64,000 nt of DNA from CAYTGM01 sp964437365 (GTDB lineage Bacteria > Sumerlaeota > Sumerlaeia > SLMS01). How positions within the stretch are numbered: the first letter of the stretch is position 1; each line of letters begins with the position of its first letter. A program made the position numbers and the translations under genes. Below are positions 7,921 through 17,436 of this stretch, piece by piece. Where the stretch lies: contig CAYTGM010000002.1 of NCBI GenBank assembly GCA_964437365.1, forward strand, positions 310,001-374,000. The letters run 5' to 3'. Under the pieces are notes generated by a model. That model made no database searches. It was not told the origin of the DNA and saw nothing but the letters and a program-made list of their open reading frames with translations.

Positions 7921-9189
7921 TTAGTCTTCCTCAGCGCGCAGAGGAAACTGAGAGGTGAGTTCTTCGACCTGCTTACGAACGCGCTTGATGGTGTCTTTGT
8001 CCTCAGGGTTGCGAACAACTTCAGCGATCCATGCACCGATCTGTTTCATTTCGGCGTCCTTCATGCCGCGGCTTGTAAGCGCAGGAGTTCCGATTCGAAT
8101 CCCGCTGGTGACAGCTGGTTTTCTCTTATCAAAGGGAATCATGTTCATGTTAACCGTAATGCCTGCTTCTTCAAGTGCATCAGCAGCCGCGAGCCCTGTA
8201 ACACCTTCGTAGTTTGTAAGATCAACCAGGACAAGATGCGTATCTGTCCCGCCCGAAACAAGGCGCAGACCTTTTTCAACAAGAACTTCACCCAGGATTT
8301 GAGCATTCTTAATAACTTGTTTAGAGTAGACCTGAAAGCTTGGCTTAAGCGCCTCACCAAAGGCGACAGCCTTTGCAAGGACGATATGCATGAGTGGGCC
8401 GCCCTGAAGTCCTGGGAAGACCGCTTTGTCGAGCTTCTTGGCCCAATCTTCCTTACAAAGCACGATCCCCGAGCGTGGACCTCTAAGTGTCTTATGAGTT
8501 GTTGAACTCACAAAGTCAGAATAAGGGACCGGTGAAGGGATTGCCTTGCCTGCGACCAGACCAGAGAAGTGGGCCATGTCCGTGAGGAAAACGGCTCCTA
8601 CCTCGTCGGCAACTTCACGGAATTTTGCGAAGTCAATCAGTCTGGGATAAGCTGACCCACCGGTAATGATCATTTTTGGCTTATGTTCTCTTGCGAGTTT
8701 AGCAACCTGATCATAGTCAAGGGTCTCGTCAGACTGCTTCACGCCATAATTGACAATATTGAAGAACTGGCCAGCCATGTTGACTTTGTGGCCGTGGGAG
8801 AGGTGACCACCATGCGCCAGCGAAAGCGACAGAACGGTGTCGCCAGGTTTCATTGTGGCGAAGAAAATTGCCTGGTTTGCAGTCGAACCGCTGTGAGGCT
8901 GAACGTTTGCATGGTCACATCCGAACAGCTCCTTCGCGCGCTTGATAGCGATGGTCTCAACTTTATCGCTGGGCTCGCAGCCATTGTAGTATCTTTTTCC
9001 GGGGTAGCCTTCGGCGTACTTGTTTGTCAGTACTGTACCTGCGGCTTCGAGAACGGCTTTCGAGGCGAAGTTCTCAGACGCGATCATTTCTAGTGTGGTC
9101 AGCTGACGCTTTTCTTCTTCGTCAACGGCGGATGCCAACTCGGGATCCTGGAGAGCCAGAATTGAGGCTTTCTCCTGTGCTATACTCAT
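7921..9189 (-). CDS. glyA: Serine hydroxymethyltransferase
   Basis: 422 aa from the chosen start. It converts serine and tetrahydrofolate to glycine and 5,10-methylene-tetrahydrofolate, using PLP, in the cytoplasm. Diagnostic segments are EMIASENFAS near the N-terminus, NKYAEGYPGKRYY, NVQPHSGSTANQA, DMAHFSGLVAG and the PLP-lysine region STTHKTLRGPRSG. The frame extends 13 codons further to an ATG at 9228, but AAGGAG lies about 8 bases before the ATG at 9187-9189, and the family normally begins close to there. It is monocistronic, with its own terminator. Confidence 0.97.
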   Translation of the reverse strand: MSIAQEKASILALQDPELASAVDEEEKRQLTTLEMIASENFASKAVLEAAGTVLTNKYAEGYPGKRYYNGCEPSDKVETIAIKRAKELFGCDHANVQPHSGSTANQAIFFATMKPGDTVLSLSLAHGGHLSHGHKVNMAGQFFNIVNYGVKQSDETLDYDQVAKLAREHKPKMIITGGSAYPRLIDFAKFREVADEVGAVFLTDMAHFSGLVAGKAIPSPVPYSDFVSSTTHKTLRGPRSGIVLCKEDWAKKLDKAVFPGLQGGPLMHIVLAKAVAFGEALKPSFQVYSKQVIKNAQILGEVLVEKGLRLVSGGTDTHLVLVDLTNYEGVTGLAAADALEEAGITVNMNMIPFDKRKPAVTSGIRIGTPALTSRGMKDAEMKQIGAWIAEVVRNPEDKDTIKRVRKQVEELTSQFPLRAEED

Positions 9190-9346
9190 GCGGTTGCTCC
9201 TTCTTCTGGAAGCGTGAGGGCTTAACAATGGCCCTTCGCGCGAAATGAGGCGACACGCTAATGATCAGTGCACTCATTCGTCAAGCACCACCCCTATTCT
9301 TTTAGAGGAGGGGGGTTAATAAATGCTTTTTGAAAGAAGATCCAGG

Positions 9347-10282
9347 CTACCTCTCCAGGAGGGTTCGAACGTGATGACACGCAGATTCACCGAGTGCCTT
9401 CAGATTGTAACCGCCTTCCAGCACCGAGATAATCCCTTTAACTCGAAATTGTCGCCCCCCCTGAATAATCACATCAGTGAGAACTGCAAAATCTGAAGAT
9501 TCCAGGGGAAGCCGGGCTAGAGGGTCGCCTTCGTGTGAATCAAAGCCCGCAGAGATAAACAGGTACTCCGGTTCCCAGTGGCAGACCTTAGAGACGGCTT
9601 CCTTAAAGTCTTTCAAGTACTCATCTCTTGTTATTTTATCCGACAGGGGAACGTTATGATTAGTCCCCTTAGCCTTTTCGTTCCCAACTTCATCTGAACG
9701 GCCCGTGCCAGGAAAAATGCCAGTGTCATGGAGAGACAAATAGAAGACATTCGGATCATCGTAGAAGGTTTCCTGGGTTCCGTTCCCGTGATGAGCATCG
9801 AAATCTATGATGCCGATCTTCACACCATTTTCGATGTTTTGCAGGTAGCGAACACCTATGGCGATATTATTGTATAGACAAAACCCCATGGGCTGATTGG
9901 GGGTGGCGTGGTGACCTGGAGGGCGGACGATGGCAAAGCTTCTGTCTGCTTTTTTTGAGAGAACTTCATCCACAGCACTGAGAACTCCCCCTGCTGCAAG
10001 CCTCGCAACCTGGGCGCTCTGCCCTGAATAGAATGTGTCCGGGTCGAAGTTCCCCGGAGCCCTTCCTCGTGTAGACTCTATAAACCTGATATGCTTCTCT
10101 GAATGAACACGGAGCAGGTCTTTCCTAAGGGCGTGTCTGGGTTCGACGATTCTGCACTTGCCCCAAAGGCCCGCACTTTCAAGAGCTTTTCTGATTTCGC
10201 TGATTCTTGAAGGTTGTTCCGGATGAGTCTGGGTGTCGTGATTGAGATACTCTTCGCTGTATATAAGAGAAACGTTACTCAT
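9347..10282 (-). CDS. Histone deacetylase family (HDAC/AcuC/APAH-like)
   Basis: 311 aa. Motifs of the class II HDAC-like arginase fold are intact: HPEQPSRI near the N-terminus, VRPPGHHA (tandem His), IIDFDAHHGNGTQ (Zn-binding Asp and His), LSLHDTGIFPGTG, FISAGFDSHEGDPL (second Zn Asp) and VLEGGYN. Bacterial members remove acetyl groups from lysines, polyamines or small molecules such as acetoin precursors; the substrate cannot be told here. The ATG start has GAGGGA upstream. It lies between the dnaK terminator and glyA, apparently as a single gene. Confidence 0.9.
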   Translation of the reverse strand: MSNVSLIYSEEYLNHDTQTHPEQPSRISEIRKALESAGLWGKCRIVEPRHALRKDLLRVHSEKHIRFIESTRGRAPGNFDPDTFYSGQSAQVARLAAGGVLSAVDEVLSKKADRSFAIVRPPGHHATPNQPMGFCLYNNIAIGVRYLQNIENGVKIGIIDFDAHHGNGTQETFYDDPNVFYLSLHDTGIFPGTGRSDEVGNEKAKGTNHNVPLSDKITRDEYLKDFKEAVSKVCHWEPEYLFISAGFDSHEGDPLARLPLESSDFAVLTDVIIQGGRQFRVKGIISVLEGGYNLKALGESACHHVRTLLER

Positions 10283-10315
10283 GGATAATCCCTCGCTTCA
10301 TTAATATCTCTATAA

Positions 10316-10350
10316 CAAAAAGGGCACGCTGAGTTTTGTCAGCATGCCCG
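10316..10350 (-). terminator. Rho-independent terminator after dnaK operon
   Basis: An 11-bp stem with one mismatch (10322-10332 with 10339-10349, loop GTTTTG) is followed on the minus strand by five T. It lies about 35 bp beyond the dnaK stop. Confidence 0.8.
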
Positions 10351-10382
10351 TAACTAATTATACTGCCAGTATTTCAATGCAC

Positions 10383-12140
10383 TTAAGCACCGGCTTCGAT
10401 TTCGGTCATCATGCGCAAGACGTCATCAATAAGATCGTTGAGTTTTTCTTCATCGGCCTCTTCGATGGCTGCGCGAAGGGCTTCAGACTGTTCCTGAAGT
10501 CCTTCTGAAAGAGGATGTTGTCCAGAGACAGCGAGGACAGACTCAGCTCTTTCAAGGATGTTGCGAGCCTCTTCTTCACGTGAGTCAGAAATTCGATCCT
10601 GAAGCATCTTCGTGACTCGTTCACGAGCATCTCTGATCATGCGGTTCTTTTCAGTTTCATCGAGGCGACTGTCAGTAGATTCAACAACAACGTTCTTCTC
10701 AACGCCTGTTGCGAGGTCTTCCGCGCGTACTTCCAGAATTCGGTCCGGGTTAAGCTTAAATGTGACTTCTATACGAGGAACGCCGCGAGGCGCAGGCGTT
10801 ATTCCCTCAATACGCAAGAGGTCGAGGAAGGTGTTTTCCGAAGCCGTGTTGCTTTCGCCTTCATAAATCGGGAAGCTGATGGCTTCCTGAAAGTCTCTTG
10901 TTGTTGTAAAGATATCTTTCGCTTCTGTGGGGTATGTTGAGTTACGCTCAATAATAACACCCATCTGGTCACTCTGAAGTCCAACACCCAGTGAGAAAGG
11001 AGTCATGTGTATAATGACAGGCTTCTCTTTGCCCTGGTATGGCATGGCGGCAGTGGCTTCAAGGTCTCCTTCGAGAGGCGCAAGGACGATTGTCTGTACA
11101 GCAGCACCCATTGCGACCACTTCTTCAGGAGATATATCGCGAAGAGGATTCTTGTCGACAATTTCTCTCACGAGTCTCTGGACAGCTGGGATTCTGGTCG
11201 AACCACCAACTAGAAGGATGTTCGTGATATCGTCTATACCCATTCCTGCGTCTTTAAGGGCTGACTCGATTGGCGGACGTGTACCTTCCACCAGTTCCTT
11301 TGTCATTTCCTCAAACTTGTCGCGCGTGAGAACATGGTCCAGCGTCAAAGGACCTTTGTCGGTCATTGTGATCGCTTCGATAAGTATATGTGTTTCCTTT
11401 AATTCTGAGAGCTCGATCTTGGCTTCTTCCGCTGCCTCGCGCAAGCGCTGCTTCGCAATAGGATCTTCAGAAAGATCTACATCGTGCTCTTCCTTGAAGA
11501 CCTCGACCAGATGGTCAGCGATCGCCTTGTCGAAGTCATCACCACCGAGGTTCGTGTTACCACTGATCGCCCTGACCTGGAAAACACCGCTCATAATTTC
11601 GATGATACTGACGTCAAACGTACCACCGCCCAAGTCATAAACCATCAGGGTTTGATCTGTATCTTTATCAAATCCATAAGCAAGTGCAGCGGCTGTGGGC
11701 TCGTCAATCACTCGACGAACATTCAGGCCTGCAATTTCACCGGCATCTTTTGTCGCTGCGCGCTGAGTTTCCGTAAAGTAAGCAGGGACCGTGATCACAG
11801 CCTGACTGATCTCTTCACCGAAATAATCCTGGGTGTCCTGCTTCAGCTTCTGCAGGATCATCGCACTGATTTCCTGAGGTGTATATTCCTTACCCTCAAT
11901 ACGAACTCGGTGGGCTGTTCCCATATGTCTTTTAATGCTGAAGACCGTGCGCCCGACGTTCATGATCGCGCCGCGTTTGGCCTTCTTCCCGACGAGTACA
12001 TCACCGGACTTGGTGAAGCCCACAACTGATGGCGTCAATCTCTCGCCCAGGCTGTTCGGGACAATAAAGGGACCATTCTTCTCCATCACCGAAACGACGG
12101 AGTTCGTGGTTCCCAAGTCGATACCAATAATTCTACCCAT
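10383..12140 (-). CDS. dnaK: DnaK/Hsp70-type chaperone, short form
   Basis: 585 aa, about 50 residues shorter than E. coli DnaK. The ATPase domain is complete: GIDLGTTNSVV (5-15), VPAYFTETQR, DEPTAAALAYGFD, YDLGGGTFDVS and LLVGGSTRIP. The substrate-binding beta domain is present (HMTPFSLGVGL, RNSTYPTEAKDIF, GVPRIEVTFKLNPDRILEV), but the lid is short and ends in acidic residues without the usual disordered tail. It folds client proteins together with GrpE and a J protein. It is the last gene of a minus-strand operon behind grpE (19 bp) and a TPR/J-like gene. The organism probably has another, canonical dnaK elsewhere; I infer this from the form and the unusual partner. Confidence 0.92.
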   Translation of the reverse strand: MGRIIGIDLGTTNSVVSVMEKNGPFIVPNSLGERLTPSVVGFTKSGDVLVGKKAKRGAIMNVGRTVFSIKRHMGTAHRVRIEGKEYTPQEISAMILQKLKQDTQDYFGEEISQAVITVPAYFTETQRAATKDAGEIAGLNVRRVIDEPTAAALAYGFDKDTDQTLMVYDLGGGTFDVSIIEIMSGVFQVRAISGNTNLGGDDFDKAIADHLVEVFKEEHDVDLSEDPIAKQRLREAAEEAKIELSELKETHILIEAITMTDKGPLTLDHVLTRDKFEEMTKELVEGTRPPIESALKDAGMGIDDITNILLVGGSTRIPAVQRLVREIVDKNPLRDISPEEVVAMGAAVQTIVLAPLEGDLEATAAMPYQGKEKPVIIHMTPFSLGVGLQSDQMGVIIERNSTYPTEAKDIFTTTRDFQEAISFPIYEGESNTASENTFLDLLRIEGITPAPRGVPRIEVTFKLNPDRILEVRAEDLATGVEKNVVVESTDSRLDETEKNRMIRDARERVTKMLQDRISDSREEEARNILERAESVLAVSGQHPLSEGLQEQSEALRAAIEEADEEKLNDLIDDVLRMMTEIEAGA

Positions 12141-12159
12141 TAAAGCATTCTCCTGCTTG

Positions 12160-12735
12160 TCACTGTGCTATGATGACTTTGGCGTCTCGCAGCAGCTTCC
12201 CTTTAAAGTAATAACCACGTTGCTGTTCCTCAACAACAGTGTTTGGATCACACTCCACAGCCGGTACAACCCCAACCACGTCGTGAATCTCCAAATCTAC
12301 CTCCAGGCCGACCGATGAAATGACGTTCAGCCCGATACCTTCCAAAGTCTTCAGCAGTCGCCTTCTCATTGCTTCTACTGAAATTAGCCAGTTCCTGAAA
12401 TTCTCATCCTGGCGTTCAACCTTTTCTCCAAACTCAATCACGCGATCCAAGGCATCAAGAGAGGGCAAGAGCTGCATCGCCAGCTTTCTCATCTCTCGCT
12501 CCTCGATCTCATGCTGTTCATCGCGGTCTCTTGCTCTTCCTGCCAGCCTTTGATTCCCCGATGATTCCAGCCTCCTCCTCAGTCTCGCGATATCATTGTA
12601 AAGACCAGAAACTTTTTGGGTGTGCAATGAGATTAAGTCCTCAGACTCATTTAATGCTGACGCATGAACTTTCAGCGAAGAGGGCCTGTATTCGAAAAGA
12701 AAATCCAAGGCCCGTCTTCTCAAATTCAGGTTCAT
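12160..12735 (-). CDS. grpE: GrpE-like nucleotide exchange factor
   Basis: 191 aa. A long charged coiled-coil region (about residues 30-100, including DIARLRRRLE) is followed by the conserved LLPSLDALDRVIEFGE segment and a C-terminal beta domain with EVDLEIHDVVGVV and GYYFKGKLLRDAKVIIAQ, equivalent to the GY...G..LRPA.V.V end of GrpE. It should release ADP from the adjacent DnaK. Its ATG overlaps the upstream gene's stop by one base (TAATG), so the two are translationally coupled. Confidence 0.88.
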   Translation of the reverse strand: MNLNLRRRALDFLFEYRPSSLKVHASALNESEDLISLHTQKVSGLYNDIARLRRRLESSGNQRLAGRARDRDEQHEIEEREMRKLAMQLLPSLDALDRVIEFGEKVERQDENFRNWLISVEAMRRRLLKTLEGIGLNVISSVGLEVDLEIHDVVGVVPAVECDPNTVVEEQQRGYYFKGKLLRDAKVIIAQ

Positions 12736-14189
12736 TACCTCTTCATCCTCAGGTCATTCAGGGCTTTTCTAGCGACTTTATTCTTCGGATCGAGCGAGAG
12801 AACCTTCTGATACTCACTCACAGCCGACCGCACGTCACCTTTCATGTCATAGGTTACAGCGATCTCCATATGGACTTCTGCACTCTTCGGCATCAGCTGA
12901 ATCAGTTTCTTAAAGTGAACCAGAGCCTGCGTGAAAATACCTTTGTTACGGAAAGCTTGTCCCATCTTCAGATGAGCCCGCACCAGTTGCTCACGTGTCG
13001 AAGGATTCTTCGGATCAATAACCATGCTCTTCTTCCAGCAATTGAAGGCCTGATCCTTCTTCCCATTATTCAGCATCGCCCAGCCCATCATATTCCATAC
13101 TTCAGTGTTCTTGGGATGCTTCTTGGCCATTTTATGTAATTCTTCTTCAGCTTCTCCCCACAATTTCTCTTCCATCAGCTTGTTGCAGAGCTGGTAATGA
13201 GCATCAAAATCGTTCGGGTTCAGAGAAACAATATCGCGATACCTCTCCAGCGTGGCGGTCAGGGGAGCACCACCGACTCCCTGCTTTTCCTCGGTAGATG
13301 GGGCTACTGCAGGCTTGTTCCCTTCGCTCGCTGCGATCGGCTGTTTTTCATCATCCGTATCTTTCGCGATGGGAGGCAGCTTTGAAACCACCTTCGAGTT
13401 CATTTCCGTTGGCTTCCTGGGTGGCGGAGCGGCGCGACGCTGAGCAAGCAGGTCTGAAAGATCATCCTGATGGCTTAAGGCCTCTGTAATCAGTTGTCTG
13501 AGGTACTCATCATCGGGATCCTTGCTCAGAAGTTTCTTCCAGCGGTTAATTGTCTCTTCCCAGTAGGAACCCGCTCGTTCTGCATCCTCAGCTTTTTCAG
13601 AGAGCAGCGCAAGATTATGAATCAGGTCGGTATTATCAGGATCAATCTTGAGAGCCCGCTCGAGCATGAAAATCGCCTCGTCATCAAGACCATGCAGGGC
13701 ATAGGAGATCCCAAGGCGACTGCACGCCAGTTTCAAATTCTGCCGCGCACGGGAATTGGATGGCTCATGCTCCAAGACTTCGGACCAGTCTCGGATGGCA
13801 TCATTCAGTTTCTTTCGGGTGACAAGGTAGTGAGCGCGACTGCAGAGCTTCTTGATGTAGGTCCTTCTGGCATCTTCATTTAGAGCATTTTCAAGGTAGT
13901 TCTTTCTAAGCTTCTCGAATTCATCATCATCGGGAGCCTCTTCGGATGCCCACTTCTCTCCATCCTGAAAGAGAAACTCGCCACTTGCCATATTGTAAAC
14001 ATAGACATCTTCCTGGGCTCGCGTTTTGGGATTCTTCAGACGATCATATGCGGCCTGAATCACCATGAAACGTTCCGTATGCTTTTCGGGATCATATTTC
14101 TTAACGAGATTAACGTATGCCGTCTTTATTTCGGCGCTCGTGGAACTCTTTGCGACACCGAGGATCGCATAGGAATTTGTTTCAGCCAT
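12735..14189 (-). CDS. TPR-repeat protein with degenerate J-like domain
   Basis: 484 aa. Residues 5-60 read as a J domain (YAILGVAKSSTSAEIKTAYV, then AAYDRLKNPKTRA), but the catalytic HPD is replaced by DPE (KKYDPEKH). It therefore lacks the His needed for classical stimulation of DnaK ATPase. Several TPR units follow, clearest at about 135-240 and 330-480 (AWAMLNNGKKDQAFNCWKKS; VHMEIAVTYDMKGDVRSAVS), around a low-complexity linker (APPPRKP, PSTEEKQ). It is the first gene of the operon with grpE and dnaK. Probable role: an adaptor that brings clients or partners to this DnaK rather than a true Hsp40. Confidence 0.82.
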   Translation of the reverse strand: MAETNSYAILGVAKSSTSAEIKTAYVNLVKKYDPEKHTERFMVIQAAYDRLKNPKTRAQEDVYVYNMASGEFLFQDGEKWASEEAPDDDEFEKLRKNYLENALNEDARRTYIKKLCSRAHYLVTRKKLNDAIRDWSEVLEHEPSNSRARQNLKLACSRLGISYALHGLDDEAIFMLERALKIDPDNTDLIHNLALLSEKAEDAERAGSYWEETINRWKKLLSKDPDDEYLRQLITEALSHQDDLSDLLAQRRAAPPPRKPTEMNSKVVSKLPPIAKDTDDEKQPIAASEGNKPAVAPSTEEKQGVGGAPLTATLERYRDIVSLNPNDFDAHYQLCNKLMEEKLWGEAEEELHKMAKKHPKNTEVWNMMGWAMLNNGKKDQAFNCWKKSMVIDPKNPSTREQLVRAHLKMGQAFRNKGIFTQALVHFKKLIQLMPKSAEVHMEIAVTYDMKGDVRSAVSEYQKVLSLDPKNKVARKALNDLRMKR

Positions 14190-14473
14190 ACTATTTGCTC
14201 AGATCAATGAATCGAATTTATAAGTCTGGACGCTTTTGGAGCCAAAAAGATCACAGCCAGAGTGTTGTCTAAGAAAGTCGGTTTAGAATCCGCTGTCAAT
14301 GATGGACTCGTCATCTTAGAAAGAAGAAATCATGGAAAATCGCCAAACGCTCAGATCCATATCAGTTCCTTCCTTTTTTTCTCCAGAATTGGCTTGGGGT
14401 TGCTGCTCTCAGTCAGTTTATGATCTTACCCTTCAAGTGGAGGTCCAACTCATCACGAGCGAGATTAAAAGCC

Positions 14474-14833
14474 ATGCCGAAGCTCATTTCAGAACCGACA
14501 ACGATTCAACCTGCCGGCAATATGCCGAAGATCATTCAAGAGTTCATCGGAGCCGTGAACTCAAAACATCGAAATATCAGTATCGCGAAGATGACCTCTC
14601 CCGCAGGGTGGACCGAACCCTTCCAAAAGCCAGAATTCGATGAATTCACCTTTGTGCTGAAAGGGGCACTCCATGTCGAATGCAACGACGAGAAAATCAT
14701 CGTCACCCCAGGCCAGGTCATTGAAGTGAAAGCCGGTGAGAGAATCCGCTACAGCACCCCCGAAGAAGGAACAGAATACATCGCTATCTGCCTTCCTGCA
14801 TTCAGTCCTGATACCGTTCACCGCGAGGAGTAA
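14474..14833 (+). CDS. Cupin-domain protein
   Basis: 119 aa from the ATG at 14474. The frame is open earlier, but the upstream part is Arg/Ser-rich and unlike a protein start. The second half has the cupin strands: FDEFTFVLKGALHVEC, a VTPGQVIEVKAGERIRYSTPEEG segment and YIAICLPAF. The usual His ligands of cupin motif 1 are largely replaced (PFQKPEFDEF), so metal binding is doubtful. The family includes small-molecule isomerases and EutQ-like proteins; no reaction is assigned. It converges on the subtilase gene 2 bp away. Confidence 0.75.
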   Translation: MPKLISEPTTIQPAGNMPKIIQEFIGAVNSKHRNISIAKMTSPAGWTEPFQKPEFDEFTFVLKGALHVECNDEKIIVTPGQVIEVKAGERIRYSTPEEGTEYIAICLPAFSPDTVHREE

Positions 14834-14835
14834 CA

Positions 14836-17391
14836 TCAGTCTGCATGGGCAATTTCATCCTCATTGTGAATTTCCGCATTCGAAATGACCAGTGAAAAAT
14901 CCTGCTGAAAGTTCATTGAGAATGGATCATTTGATAGCGCATCCATGACAAGCCTTTCAGCTTCGACCGTGACTTCAATATGCTCAGAGTCCGAATTGAA
15001 GAGGACAATCTTCTCAACGTTATTAACGCGATCGGCGTTTACAGGTGCCTCGGAATAGCTCCTCGATGGACCGGGAAAATTCCTGTCATTTCGAAAGTGG
15101 TTCCCTGCATAATGATTCTTGCCTGATTTCACCCTCAGGTTCAAATCATTCATCAAATCATACCCGGTTCCCGAGGCATTCAGTTCATTGGCCCCATCGG
15201 TCCACGCCAGTGTGATCGAAACGGGCTTCGTGGGGTCTACGGGACTCACAACGAAAGTGGTTGATTCTGAGTTTCTCGTGAAAAGAATCTCTTCATTAAT
15301 TAGAACTCGATTTTTATGGTTCAGCAGCTCCTTTGGGCTCAAGTAGCCAAATCCCAGAGGAGATTGATCCAGGGATTCGTGTAATCGCCAGCAGGCAGGT
15401 GGTGAGCTGCTGTTAATCGCAAGTGCCCTCAGAATACTTGGCGAGGGCTGTACAATACCATCCTGCTCTCTCAGCTGAAATGCCAGCAGTTGCATCAGGC
15501 CAGTCACGGTAGCTGCAGCAAAACTGCTCGGGGCAGATTGAGCGCCTTCTAACAGCGGATTCGATCTTTCACCCATTGAGGCAGGAACTTCTTTATCGGC
15601 ACTATCTACTTCAAAGTTGGGACGGATGCGTATATCAGGCTTGATCCTTTTTTGTGGAACATCCGAGTTAAAATACTCAGTGAGTGAAGTTCCAGATAAA
15701 GCAGGGTAGAGGGAGCCGGAGGTCCCAACCGTCAGAGCGTTTTTTGCATAGCCGGGCGACATCAAAATTCCATTTTGATCATCCTGATAGACATCACCTG
15801 ACACTACGAAAAGTGAACCTTCAAGGCAGTCTGCTCCCATTGGATCTTCAATACGCCTTGTCATTTTGTCTAATGTGACACAGTAGGTGTCATACCATGA
15901 ATCAGAAGTTGACTTGCGCTTCATCGATTCAGGAGTGAGAAAATCTCTCTTCACTCCCCAGGAGATATTCGTCAGTAAAGTTGGATGAGCATTCTTGAAG
16001 AACGAATTAAGCTCATGTGCTTCAAGAGCAGCAAAGTACATCGCACTTGTCATATCTTCCGGTTCAAACGACTCAGGGTAGACTGAATTTTTTTCATGGA
16101 TGAGCTTTACATTTGCGATACGACCATAAGGGGATACGCCAGTTTCGGAAGAGGCTATTTCGCTTTCCGGTAAAACTTTCTCCCATAAGGTTTCCCTTTC
16201 GCAGATGCCGCCTCGACCTGCTGCAATCAGAGCTAAGAGCGTACCGTGCTGTCCCTCTGATTCATGGTCGTCCTCATAAGAGGCAACATGTTCCAGCGGT
16301 CTGTTCAGGTGATTCGTATAGCGGTTCCAGGGAAGTGAAAAAGAAAACGCTATGCGTGACATCCCAGCGTTACTTTTTATGTCACCCTCCGAGTAGAAAC
16401 TCTTCCGCGATGGGAATGGAAAACTGGGACCAACTCCTGATCCTCCATTATCTATGCCATCATCGAGAAAGATGGCGATAGGGTAGCGGTTTGCTTCGCC
16501 GACATGGTCCGTCTCGAGCTGCTGAGATATATACTCCAACCATCTATTATCTATACTATTCCTTAGTTCAAGAGTCCGCTCTTGGGTGGTTCGGCGAACA
16601 TCTTTCTTCGCGAGAAGCATCGGCTCTCCCAGCAGGTCTATACTAACGAGGTGGGGGTAAGATTTTAGTCTCTGTAATCTTGAGTAAGAAACTCGTTCCT
16701 CTGTCCAGGAAATGATTTCCGGCTCATTTTCGATATTCTGAGCTGCAACTGCCGTCAGTCGAAACGGAAGCTTGCCGCCGTTTCTAACCATCTCTTCTGC
16801 GGTATTGATGATCTTGTCGTCATCCTGATACGGGAGGATAATTTCGATGGGGGTCTCGGTTAGCGTTTCTCGATGAGAGCGGCTAACCAGGTCCCACTTT
16901 GAATCCCACACAAGAAGGGTATTGTTCGGAACATAGCTCAATACTTTGTAGCCAGACTTGTTGAGAACTCGGCAATCGCTTCCCGTTGGGGGTGCCTTGA
17001 AATGCACGAGCAGCATACGGGTCTGAGGTCTCAGAATGGCATCTTCCGGTGCGAGCAGGGCAATGTCCAGGGTGCGGTTTTTGAGATGAACCTTATCATA
17101 GTCCAGCCTGACTTCCACAGAAGGATGATCCGCAATTCCTTGAAGCCTATCCTGCTCAACCTCAACAAGATAACGATCATCGACGGTAGCAACGATACGT
17201 CCGTGATCATTGATGAATTCGGAGGTTCTTCCCGACATTCGCAGCTGATCCTGAGAGACCAGGAACTTTCTTATCACGCTTCTTTGCTCGCTGGTCAGTC
17301 GGCTGTCCGCCGTCATCAGCAAAAAAAGCAGCATCAGCGCAGAACTCATAAGCGCGATGCTTATCATAGCAATATGCTTGAATTTCCTCAC
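14836..17391 (-). CDS. Membrane-anchored subtilisin-like (S8) serine protease
   Basis: About 851 aa from the GTG chosen here. The GTG has AAGGGG 9 bases upstream; an in-frame ATG at 17436 has no ribosome site. The N-terminus holds one hydrophobic segment (about residues 8-28, ISIALMSSALMLLFLLM), an anchor or signal peptide. The catalytic triad can be placed: Asp in AIFLDDGID, His in GQHGTLLALIAAGRGG, oxyanion Asn in LTNISWG, and Ser in SAPSSFAAATVTGL. In the last motif the family Pro of GTSxAxP is Ala. The C-terminal 150 residues (SITLAWTDG, YDLMNDLNLRVK) match the beta-sandwich that follows S8 domains in large extracellular proteases. Likely periplasmic or surface-exposed; target unknown. 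Confidence 0.82.
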   Translation of the reverse strand: MRKFKHIAMISIALMSSALMLLFLLMTADSRLTSEQRSVIRKFLVSQDQLRMSGRTSEFINDHGRIVATVDDRYLVEVEQDRLQGIADHPSVEVRLDYDKVHLKNRTLDIALLAPEDAILRPQTRMLLVHFKAPPTGSDCRVLNKSGYKVLSYVPNNTLLVWDSKWDLVSRSHRETLTETPIEIILPYQDDDKIINTAEEMVRNGGKLPFRLTAVAAQNIENEPEIISWTEERVSYSRLQRLKSYPHLVSIDLLGEPMLLAKKDVRRTTQERTLELRNSIDNRWLEYISQQLETDHVGEANRYPIAIFLDDGIDNGGSGVGPSFPFPSRKSFYSEGDIKSNAGMSRIAFSFSLPWNRYTNHLNRPLEHVASYEDDHESEGQHGTLLALIAAGRGGICERETLWEKVLPESEIASSETGVSPYGRIANVKLIHEKNSVYPESFEPEDMTSAMYFAALEAHELNSFFKNAHPTLLTNISWGVKRDFLTPESMKRKSTSDSWYDTYCVTLDKMTRRIEDPMGADCLEGSLFVVSGDVYQDDQNGILMSPGYAKNALTVGTSGSLYPALSGTSLTEYFNSDVPQKRIKPDIRIRPNFEVDSADKEVPASMGERSNPLLEGAQSAPSSFAAATVTGLMQLLAFQLREQDGIVQPSPSILRALAINSSSPPACWRLHESLDQSPLGFGYLSPKELLNHKNRVLINEEILFTRNSESTTFVVSPVDPTKPVSITLAWTDGANELNASGTGYDLMNDLNLRVKSGKNHYAGNHFRNDRNFPGPSRSYSEAPVNADRVNNVEKIVLFNSDSEHIEVTVEAERLVMDALSNDPFSMNFQQDFSLVISNAEIHNEDEIAHAD

Positions 17392-17436
17392 CTCAATGTT
17401 CCCCTTACAAACTCCAGTGTGAGAAATACTGCACAT

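Noticed and set aside
9285..9320. C/G-rich hairpin between the HDAC gene and glyA
   Set aside because: The stem is short and mismatched and no T run follows on either strand, so I did not call a terminator.
11005..11640. 211-codon plus-strand frame opposite dnaK
   Set aside because: A shadow of the conserved dnaK sequence, Ser-rich with no motif or ribosome site.
14233..14248. Short palindrome TTTTGG-AG-CCAAAA upstream of the TPR/grpE/dnaK operon
   Set aside because: Too short to be convincing as an operator, and it is not the CIRCE heat-shock sequence.
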